Shown here piece after piece: positions 16,662 to 22,829 of a stretch of 64,000 nt of DNA. Each line of letters begins with the position of its first letter. Within the stretch, counting starts at the first letter, position 1. A program made the position numbers and the translations under genes. The notes beneath the pieces were generated by a model. That model saw only the letters and a program-made list of their open reading frames with translations. It made no database searches and was not told the origin of the DNA. This DNA comes from JOPF133 sp052144935 (GTDB lineage Bacteria > Acidobacteriota > Terriglobia > Bryobacterales > Bryobacteraceae), in the NCBI GenBank assembly GCA_052144935.1, contig JBKQPR010000339.1:23189-87188 (forward strand). The letters are read 5' to 3'.

Positions 16662-17044
16662 CTTTCCCCTCCTTCCATCCGGTCCAAAAGCTTTTCCATG
16701 GCTTCCAACTCTTCCGGCGAGGATTTTTGGGTAGCCAGCGCCTGCAAGACCAGCGCCTTTACCGAACCGCCGAAAACGCGCTGCAACAGATCGCCCACCA
16801 GTTGCCGCTGGGTATGCTGCTGGGAATAGCTCGCCCGGTAGATCTGCGGGCGCTGCGATTCGTCGCGCTCCACGAGGCCCTTCACGGTCATGATCTGCAG
16901 CAGCTTCAGCACCGTGGTGTACCCGGTTGGCTTGGATGCCGAGAGCACTTTGTGGATCTCGCGCACCGTGCGCGGCCCGCCCTCCCACAACACTCGCAGG
17001 ATGGTGAGTTCCGCCTCGGTGGGACGCCGTTGTTGGATGCCCAT
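16658..17044 (-). CDS. BlaI/MecI/CopY-family repressor
   Basis: Winged-helix regulator of 128 residues. LTILRVLWEGGPRTVREIHK and TGYTTVLKLLQIMTVKGLV form the helix-turn-helix and wing of the Penicillinase_R family. The C-terminal dimerisation helices (LLQRVFGGSVKALVLQAL, then SPEELEAMEKLLDRM) contain the region where BlaR1-type proteases cut. ATG 17044 is preferred to the start at 17095 because relatives begin at MGIQQRRPTEAE, and the upstream 51 bases hold operator palindromes. The promoter geometry predicts a nearly leaderless message. Its end overlaps the blaR1-like gene by ATGA. Confidence 0.88.
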   Translation of the reverse strand: MGIQQRRPTEAELTILRVLWEGGPRTVREIHKVLSASKPTGYTTVLKLLQIMTVKGLVERDESQRPQIYRASYSQQHTQRQLVGDLLQRVFGGSVKALVLQALATQKSSPEELEAMEKLLDRMEGGER

Positions 17045-17050
17045 GAAGCT

Positions 17051-17095
17051 ATATTGACGAAGGTCCTCGTGAAAGTCAACGAAAACTTTCGTCAA
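17051..17095 (-). promoter_or_regulatory. Promoter with two BlaI-type operator palindromes
   Basis: Two 9-2-9 palindromes stand side by side: TTGACGAAG-GT-CCTCGTGAA at 17054-17073 and TCAACGAAA-AC-TTTCGTCAA at 17076-17095, each with 7 of 9 positions paired. Their centres are 22 bases apart, about two helical turns. On the minus strand TTGACT (17079-17074) and CAATAT (17056-17051) are 17 bases apart and lie within them, so repressor binding would cover the -35 and -10. This fits autoregulation by the adjacent BlaI-like protein. Confidence 0.6.
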
Positions 17096-17279
17096 TTTCC
17101 GAAAGGTGCCACCGGCGGTGTGCAGGCAGGCCTCCGCGGGTTTTTGGGGCGTAACATCTCGCGGAGTTCGCGTGTTTACGGTTAGGATCTAACACTATCT
17201 AAGGTAGGGTCTAAACCCATCCAAAGTACTGTTACGCTTAATACTACCAAAGTGAATCCGTTTGTGATAAAGATAAATC

Positions 17280-17444
17280 ATGGACGCGGCACAGGTGTCG
17301 ATCTTCTCCATGCTGGCTTTGGAAGCTCTGGCGGCTCTGGCAGCTCTAGGTTACCTTCGGCTGCGCCACAGCCGGAAGAGGCGTACGCGGCTGCGGATGA
17401 CGCGCAGCCTGCAATCGGCCCTGAGCGAGCAACGGGCAGCGTAA
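17280..17444 (+). CDS. Possible small single-span membrane protein
   Basis: A 54-residue frame reads MDAAQVSIFSMLALEALAAL, then AALGYLRLRH, and ends with a strongly basic tail. This is one membrane helix followed by a cytoplasmic positive patch. It is not a member of a family I recognise. Support is limited to composition and its place in an otherwise gene-free, comparatively AT-rich stretch (17100-17280). That stretch has three TCTAA direct repeats at 17188, 17198 and 17210. No clear ribosome site was found. Confidence 0.35.
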   Translation: MDAAQVSIFSMLALEALAALAALGYLRLRHSRKRRTRLRMTRSLQSALSEQRAA

Positions 17445-17456
17445 GGGGTACCCGCC

Positions 17457-17836
17457 TCAAACCCGAAGGCCGAATCGAGCCAGCATTTCGCGCCGCCCCA
17501 GACTGGTGACGCCGAGGGCCCGGCTGTCGAGGTCCTGCTTCACCCACTTCCTTTTCAGCGCGGCTTGCAACAAGGCCGCCCCCAGCGCCCCGCCGACATG
17601 AGGCCGCCGCTCACTCCAATCCAGGCATGCGCATGCGAACCGGCGCGCAGCGCCCGGGTTGCCTCCAGGTCAATGCCCATGGCCTCAAACGCCTTCGTGC
17701 CATCCACGGTGAGGTCATAGGCATTGCCGCGGCCCGTCGAATCGGCCGGCAGCCATCCGAGCGCCTGAAAGTGATCGTGAAGCGAGACGCCCAGTGTGCC
17801 CGCCATGTGATCGTAGCAAGTGCGCGCAGCGCGTAG
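17457..17836 (-). pseudogene. ArsR-type regulator remnant, N-terminally truncated and frameshifted
   Basis: Minus-strand sequence encodes the effector half of a winged-helix ArsR-family regulator. In one frame it reads AARTCYDHMAGTLGVSLHDH, then AYDLTVDGTKAFEAMGIDLE. After a frame change near 17640 it reads ACLDWSERRPHVGGALGAAL, then VKQDLDSRALGVTSLGRREM and a stop at 17457. The DNA-binding N-terminal half is missing because the plus-strand NIPSNAP gene begins at 17843. Truncation and frameshift together make it non-functional. Confidence 0.6.
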
Positions 17837-17842
17837 CCGGCA

Positions 17843-18187
17843 ATGACGATAACCTGCGTGATCCGCTATCAGATCGACTCCTTCCAGCGGGACGGATTCA
17901 AGAAGTACGCCGAGAATTGGGGCCGCATCATTCCCCGATCGGGCGGCCATCTTGTGGGGCACTTTCTTCCCTATGAAGGCACCAACGATGTGGCCTGGGC
18001 TTTGATTGCCTTCGATAGCCTGGCCTCCTATGAGGCCTACAGGACGCGCTTGAAATCGGATTCGGAAGCGCGTGATAATTTCGCCATGGCACAAACCAAA
18101 CGCCTGATCCTCCGCGAAGAGAGAAACTTCATGGAAGTGGTCGATGGAACGTTCGGCCTTCCCTCGACGCTCGCGGGGCCTCGGTGA
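17843..18187 (+). CDS. NIPSNAP family protein
   Basis: Protein of 114 residues with the dimeric alpha-beta barrel NIPSNAP fold: VIRYQIDSFQRDGFKKYAEN, RSGGHLVGHFLPYEGTND and WALIAFDSLASYEAYR. Function in bacteria is unknown; members are often next to small-molecule enzymes. It begins a few bases after the truncated ArsR relic, on the opposite strand, and is followed seven bases later by the PEP-mutase-like gene on the same strand, so the two probably form an operon. Confidence 0.82.
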   Translation: MTITCVIRYQIDSFQRDGFKKYAENWGRIIPRSGGHLVGHFLPYEGTNDVAWALIAFDSLASYEAYRTRLKSDSEARDNFAMAQTKRLILREERNFMEVVDGTFGLPSTLAGPR

Positions 18188-18194
18188 GCGGCCC

Positions 18195-19007
18195 ATGTTG
18201 ACGCAGGCGGCGAAGGGGCAGGCCTTTCGCGCGCTCCATGAGCGTGACCGCGCCTTCCTGATTCCCAATCCCTGGGACGCCGGTACGGCGCGCCTCCTGG
18301 CCCACCTGGGCTTTGAGGCACTGGCCACCACCAGCGCGGGCTATGCCTTCTCCGCCGGCCGGCGGGACCACGCGATTGACCGTGACGAGATGATGGCGCA
18401 CGTGACCATGATCACGTCGGCCACGGACCTGCCGGTCAGCGCCGATCTTGAGAACGGCTATGGAGACGCGCCGGAAATCGTCGCGGAAACCATCCGGTTG
18501 GCGGCCGCCGCGGGACTTGCCGGCGGATCCATCGAAGACTCCTCAGGCCAGCGCATCTACGAGCGCGAGCATGCGGTTGAGCGAATCCGCGCCGCAGCCG
18601 AGGCGGCGCGCGATCTTCCCTTTGCCTTCACTCTGACGGCGCGTGCCGAGAACTATTTGACCGGCCGGCCCGACCTCAGAGACACGATCGAGCGCTTGCA
18701 AGCCTACCAGGAGGCGGGTGCCGATGTTCTGTATGCCCCGGGCCTCACCAGCATGGACGATATTGCCGCCGTGGTCCGATCCGTAGATCGCCCGGTCAAC
18801 GTCCTTGTGGGACTGCCTGGCGTTCCACTGAGCCTGGCCGATCTCTCCGCGATGGGAGTGAAGCGCCTCAGCGTCGGCAGCGGCCTCGCGCGCGCGGCCC
18901 TGGGCGCCTTTCTGCGCGCCGCCCGGGAGATGCGGGAGCACGGGACTTTCACCTTCGGAGAGGAGGCCGTGAGCTATCGGGATCTCAACGCCAGGTTCCA
19001 GGGATGA
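18195..19007 (+). CDS. Isocitrate lyase/PEP mutase family protein
   Basis: Protein of 270 residues in the isocitrate lyase/phosphoenolpyruvate mutase superfamily. RAFLIPNPWDAGTARLLAHL, then ATTSAGYAFSAGR, and the Mg-binding DLENGYGDAPE are typical of the oxaloacetate hydrolase/PEP-mutase-like subgroup; AGGSIEDSSG and FTLTARAENYL follow. The canonical KKCGH-type catalytic loop of isocitrate lyase is absent, so isocitrate lyase itself is unlikely. ATG 18195 is chosen over an earlier in-frame start that overlaps the NIPSNAP gene. The reaction is not determined. Confidence 0.82.
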   Translation: MLTQAAKGQAFRALHERDRAFLIPNPWDAGTARLLAHLGFEALATTSAGYAFSAGRRDHAIDRDEMMAHVTMITSATDLPVSADLENGYGDAPEIVAETIRLAAAAGLAGGSIEDSSGQRIYEREHAVERIRAAAEAARDLPFAFTLTARAENYLTGRPDLRDTIERLQAYQEAGADVLYAPGLTSMDDIAAVVRSVDRPVNVLVGLPGVPLSLADLSAMGVKRLSVGSGLARAALGAFLRAAREMREHGTFTFGEEAVSYRDLNARFQG

Positions 19008-19026
19008 GGCGATCCGGCCGTGTTCC

Positions 19027-19304
19027 TTATGGCCAATCCTGTGCGCCATGGAGAATACGCGAGATTTCAACAGCCTCGTCCGTGACCTGATAGACCGCAA
19101 TGTAGGGCAGGGCGGAAAGATCAACTCCCGCCCTCCGGTCATACGGCTGCTGGCTCGCCCAACACGGGGAAAATCCTTCAATCGGGCGCAGCCGTCATAA
19201 ATGGTTCGGGCGACTCGTCTTGCAGCTTCCGGGTTGACGCGCTCAATCCGCTCGCAAATGCGCTTCAGATCCTCCGCCGCGGGCAACCACCAACGGATTT
19301 GCAT
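19027..19304 (-). pseudogene. ParE/RelE-family toxin, frameshifted
   Basis: From ATG 19304 the frame gives a ParE-like start (IRWWLPAAEDLKRICERIER, then RTIYDGCARLKDFPRVGR) up to GGRELIFP. A one-base slip near 19125 moves the sense to another frame reading LPYIAVYQVTDEAVEISRIL, then HGAQDWP and a stop at 19027. Joined, it would be a normal toxin of about 92 residues. As written the toxin is truncated and fused to shadow sequence. The antitoxin gene ends one base into its start codon. Confidence 0.7.
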
Positions 19305-19522
19305 CAGGGCTGTAGGAACCGCTGAAGGCGCTGGCCGGCTTGCTCATGGGTGAGGTATTCTCCCCGCTCGAAGGCCTCCTCGCCGCACGTCACGGCGTCG
19401 ACGAAGCGTGCTTCTTCCTCGAAATAGCGCGTAAGCGCGTCCTGCACCAAGTCGTCAGGATTGCGGCCCTGCCGCGCGGCAATATGGTTCACGAGGGATC
19501 GCCTCGCCACCTGCCCCAGCAT
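19304..19522 (-). CDS. Antitoxin of the ParE-like module
   Basis: Protein of 72 residues. The centre (ARQGRNPDDLVQDALTRYFE) looks like the ribbon-helix-helix/CopG region of ParD-type antitoxins. The C-terminal helix (EAFERGEYLTHEQAGQRLQR) resembles the toxin-binding tail, including the frequent GEYLTHE motif. Stop and toxin start overlap by one base. Because the toxin next to it is frameshifted, this antitoxin may be all that remains active. Confidence 0.75.
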   Translation of the reverse strand: MLGQVARRSLVNHIAARQGRNPDDLVQDALTRYFEEEARFVDAVTCGEEAFERGEYLTHEQAGQRLQRFLQP

Positions 19523-19549
19523 TGGTCACACTGGCCCCCCTTCCCAACC

Positions 19550-20176
19550 CTACCTGAGCTGCTCCAGCTCCCCTTCCAGCATAGCCACGTGCTCTTCTTC
19601 TTCGGCGGCCAACTCCTGGCACAGGTCGCGCTCCAGGCCCTCGGGCAGCTCGCGCGAGAGCTTCTGGAAATGGTCGCGCGTGCGGCGCTCCATTTCCAGC
19701 GCGGCCTGGTACAGGCCGGCAATCCCCGACTCCTGGTCCAACTGGATGCCGCGGAAGAGCCAGTTGGCCAACAGGTGCTCCTCGTTGGCGGATAACTCCA
19801 CCACTTCGCGCTCGAGGTGCGCGTGGTACTTCTCCTCCAGCTCGTGCAGGTGGTCCAGCTCGGCTTCGTAGAGCCGTTCCAGCACCGCGCGCTGCTCGGT
19901 CGTGCGGGCTCTTTCCCGGGCCAGCTTATAAAAGTGGAAGGAGTCGAGCTCGAACTGCACGGCGTCGCGGATGGCCCGGAAGCGCATCGAATCGCCCAGC
20001 TCGCGGCCCGGAATCACCTCCAGCTCGCCGCCGCATAGGAAGCATTTGCCATACGGCACCGCGAACCCGCGCGTCAGCTTGAAACATTTCCGGCAGCGCC
20101 AGGCATAGTGGATCTGCGCACAGCAGATTTCGTCCTCTTCCAAAACCCGGTGGCACTTGGGACAAGAGGATGGCAT
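19550..20176 (-). CDS. Zinc-ribbon ferritin-like (rubrerythrin-type) protein
   Basis: Protein of 208 residues. The first ~60 residues hold three Cys pairs (CPKC, CRKC, CLCG-type) that would bind zinc or iron. The rest is a four-helix ferritin-like domain with metal-ligand patterns typical of rubrerythrin (ELDSFHFYKLA, EAELDHLHELEEKYH, AAEEEEHVAMLEGEL). Rubrerythrins reduce peroxide in anaerobes and microaerophiles. It starts one base after the end of the fused Nfn-type gene on the same strand. In some bacteria the same three modules are found as a single polypeptide, so a functional link is likely. Confidence 0.8.
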   Translation of the reverse strand: MPSSCPKCHRVLEEDEICCAQIHYAWRCRKCFKLTRGFAVPYGKCFLCGGELEVIPGRELGDSMRFRAIRDAVQFELDSFHFYKLARERARTTEQRAVLERLYEAELDHLHELEEKYHAHLEREVVELSANEEHLLANWLFRGIQLDQESGIAGLYQAALEMERRTRDHFQKLSRELPEGLERDLCQELAAEEEEHVAMLEGELEQLR

Positions 20177-20177
20177 A

Positions 20178-22577
20178 TCACACGCTCCTTTCGGCGGTCT
20201 CCCGCGAGCGATCGGGCGCCAGCGCGCCCATATATTCCAGCATTCCGCCCGCGGCTTTGCGGCCGGCGCCCATGGCCAGGATCACCGTGGCGGCGCCCGT
20301 CACGATGTCGCCCCCGGCGAACACCCCCGGAATCGAGGTCATCCCGGTCTGCTCGTCGGTTTGGATATAGCCCCATTGGTTGACCTTCAACCCCGGGGTG
20401 GTCTGGGCGATGATGGGGTTGGCGGTAGTGCCCAGCGCGTAGATCACCGTATCCACGTCCAGCAGGGATTCGGAGCCTGCCACGGGCACCGGCCGGCGGC
20501 GGCCCGAAGCGTCCGGCTCGCCCAGCTCCATCTTTTGCACTCGCATGCCGGTGACCCATCCGGCGGAATCGCCTACGATCTCCACGGGGTTGGTCAGCCA
20601 CAGGAATTCGATGCCCTCTTCGATGGCGTGCTCCAGCTCCTCGATGCGGGCGGGCGATTCGCGGCGCGACCGGCGGTACACCACGGTCACCTTTTCGGCG
20701 CCCATGCGCTTGGATACCCGGCAGGAATCCATGGCGGTGTTGCCGGCGCCCACCACGGCCACGCGCTTGCCCATGCCCACCGGGGTATCGTAGATCGGCT
20801 GGCGGTGCCCGCGCATGAGGTTGACGCGGGTCAGGAATTCGTTGGCCGAGAAGACCCCGTTGAAGGCCTCCCCCGGAATGCCCGCGAACTTGGGCGACCC
20901 CGCGCCCGTGCCCACGAACGCCGCGTGGTAGCCCTTCTCGGTCAACAACTGTGGGATGGTGAACAACTTGCCGATGATGGTATCGAGGCGTATCTGGACC
21001 CCCATGCGCTTCAGGCCGTCGATCTCCGCGTCGATGATCATATCCGGCAGGCGGAACTCGGGGATGCCGTATTTCAGCACGCCGCCGGCGACATGGAGCG
21101 CCTCGAAGATGGTGACCGCCACGCCGTGGCGGGCCAGTTCGCCCGCGCAGGCCAGGCCGGAGGGTCCCGAACCGATGATGGCTGCGCGTTTGGCGCCATT
21201 ATGAGCGCCCTCTGGGCCCGCGGGCGCATCGAAAGCCGGCGGCGTATCCCAGCCGCGGCCCAGGGCGCAATCCGCCACGAACCGCTCCAGGCGTCCTATG
21301 GCCACCGGTTGGAACTTGGCGCCTACCACGCAGGTGGCCTCGCATTGCGATTCCTGCGGGCAAACCCGGCCGCACACCGCCGGCAGCGCATTGGTGGTTT
21401 TCAGAATCTGGTAGGAGCGCCGGATATCCTTGTGCGCCAGCGCCGAGATGAAGCCCGGAATATCGATCCCCACCGGGCAGCCCGGCACGCACCGCGGCTT
21501 CTTGCAGCGCAGGCAGCGCTCGGCTTCGTGCAGGGCCCCTTCCAGGTCGAGCCCCAGCGTCACTTCGTTGAAATTGTGGATGCGCTCCGCGGCTGGCTGG
21601 TGGGGCATGGGTGAGCGCTCGGGCGGGATGGTCTTGATGTTTTTGGGCACGCGCGCGCCGGGCAGTTCGGCGATGGGCGCCGGCAGCTCGCAGGTGGAGA
21701 CCGGCCGGCCATCCGATTCGGCCGCGCCCTTCAGGCTGGCCAGCATGGCCGATTCGCCGCGAAACCGCTCCAGCGCGGCCTTCTCCTCGCGCGCGAAGCG
21801 CTTCCCGCGCAACGCCAGCTCGTCGAAATTCACCAGGTGACCGTCGAAATCGGCGCCGTCCACGCAGGCGAACTTCATCTTCCCGCCCACCGTGACGCGG
21901 CAGGAGCCGCACATGCCGGTGCCATCCACCATGATGGAATTCAGGCTCACGATGGTGGGGATCCCGAACGGCCTGGTGACCTCGCAGCACGCCTTCATCA
22001 TCGGGATAGGCCCTATGGCCACCACTTCGCGCACCCCCGGATTGCGGCTCAGCACGTCGGCCAGCGCATGCGTCACGAAGCCTTGCCGGCCGTAACTTCC
22101 ATCGTCCGTAGTGACGACTAACTCATCCGAAAACTCACGGAACCGGTCCTCCCAAAAGATCAGGTCCTTGTTGCGAAATCCAACCACTGAGACCGTGCGG
22201 TTGCCCTGCAGCTTGTACTCGCGCAACTGCGGAAACACCGGCGCGACGCCCAAACCGCCGCCCACCAGGACCACGGTTCCATCCAATTGGCGGATATGGC
22301 TGGGCAGGCCGAGCGGCCCTATGAAATCCAGTATGGTGTCGCCTTCGGCCAACCCGAGCATCTCAAAGGTAGTCTTTCCAACGGCTTGGATGACGACGGT
22401 GACGGTGCCGCGCTGGTGGTCGAAGTCGGCGACAGTGAGCGGAATCCGTTCCCCATGCTCGTCGATGCGAGCCATGACGAAATGTCCGGGACGCGCCGCT
22501 CGCGCCACATCCGGCGCTTCCACGTCCCAGAGGAAGGTGGTGGGACCGAACTGCTGCCTGCGACTGATGCGAAACAC
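20178..22577 (-). CDS. Fused NfnA-NfnB-type NAD(P) oxidoreductase
   Basis: Protein of 799 residues joining two normally separate subunits. Residues 1-~280 are a ferredoxin-NADP reductase-like FAD/NAD domain with a [2Fe-2S] site (MVDGTGMCGSCRVTVGGKMK, then FACVDG). Residues ~340-799 are a glutamate-synthase-beta-like flavoprotein with two [4Fe-4S] motifs (CLRCKKPRCVPGCPVGID; CGRVCPQESQCEATC), an FAD GxGxxG (IIGSGPSGLACAGEL) and an NADPH GxGxxA (VAVVGAGNTAMDSCR). Separate NfnAB complexes bifurcate electrons among NADH, ferredoxin and NADPH; single-chain relatives are often named glutamate synthase subunit. The start is GTG 22577 after AGGGGGTG. Confidence 0.88.
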   Translation of the reverse strand: MFRISRRQQFGPTTFLWDVEAPDVARAARPGHFVMARIDEHGERIPLTVADFDHQRGTVTVVIQAVGKTTFEMLGLAEGDTILDFIGPLGLPSHIRQLDGTVVLVGGGLGVAPVFPQLREYKLQGNRTVSVVGFRNKDLIFWEDRFREFSDELVVTTDDGSYGRQGFVTHALADVLSRNPGVREVVAIGPIPMMKACCEVTRPFGIPTIVSLNSIMVDGTGMCGSCRVTVGGKMKFACVDGADFDGHLVNFDELALRGKRFAREEKAALERFRGESAMLASLKGAAESDGRPVSTCELPAPIAELPGARVPKNIKTIPPERSPMPHQPAAERIHNFNEVTLGLDLEGALHEAERCLRCKKPRCVPGCPVGIDIPGFISALAHKDIRRSYQILKTTNALPAVCGRVCPQESQCEATCVVGAKFQPVAIGRLERFVADCALGRGWDTPPAFDAPAGPEGAHNGAKRAAIIGSGPSGLACAGELARHGVAVTIFEALHVAGGVLKYGIPEFRLPDMIIDAEIDGLKRMGVQIRLDTIIGKLFTIPQLLTEKGYHAAFVGTGAGSPKFAGIPGEAFNGVFSANEFLTRVNLMRGHRQPIYDTPVGMGKRVAVVGAGNTAMDSCRVSKRMGAEKVTVVYRRSRRESPARIEELEHAIEEGIEFLWLTNPVEIVGDSAGWVTGMRVQKMELGEPDASGRRRPVPVAGSESLLDVDTVIYALGTTANPIIAQTTPGLKVNQWGYIQTDEQTGMTSIPGVFAGGDIVTGAATVILAMGAGRKAAGGMLEYMGALAPDRSRETAERSV

Positions 22578-22671
22578 TACACCCCCTGGAAGCCATATGG
22601 TAGCAGAATTCAGGACAATTAGGTCTGCTTATAGCAAAATTCTGCCGATTTTTACCACAATGGTGTTGGGT

Positions 22672-22829
22672 GGGGCAGGCGATTCGCCTACCAAGTCTCC
22701 CCCTGGCAGGCGGGGTGCCCTCCAGGGCCCGCCTGCCCTACCTCGCGCTTTCAGAGCCGCGACCGGAGGGAGCGGGCGCCGCTGGCCCGCGCCGGCCGGG
22801 TCAAGCGTCTTGATCAAATCGAAGCGGCC
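22672..22829. repeat. Intergenic repeat block between Nfn-type gene and kinase
   Basis: GGGCAGGCGATTCGCCT at 22673-22689 recurs at 49565-49581. A perfect 10-base stem (GGCAGGCGGG at 22705-22714 with CCCGCCTGCC at 22728-22737) encloses the GGGGTGCCC...GGGCCC repeat core. The block then contains AGCCGCGACCGGAGGGAGCG, and from 22798 a segment that reappears at 25722-25759. No gene is seen in 22578-22829. Confidence 0.65.

Noticed and set aside
18195..19007. Calling the gene isocitrate lyase
   Set aside because: The length is about half that of isocitrate lyase and the KKCGH-type loop is missing; only superfamily membership is supported.
20157..21614. Long plus-strand frame opposite the Nfn-type gene
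   Set aside because: High in His, Arg and Gly with no domain; the minus strand encodes clear FAD, NADPH and iron-sulfur motifs.
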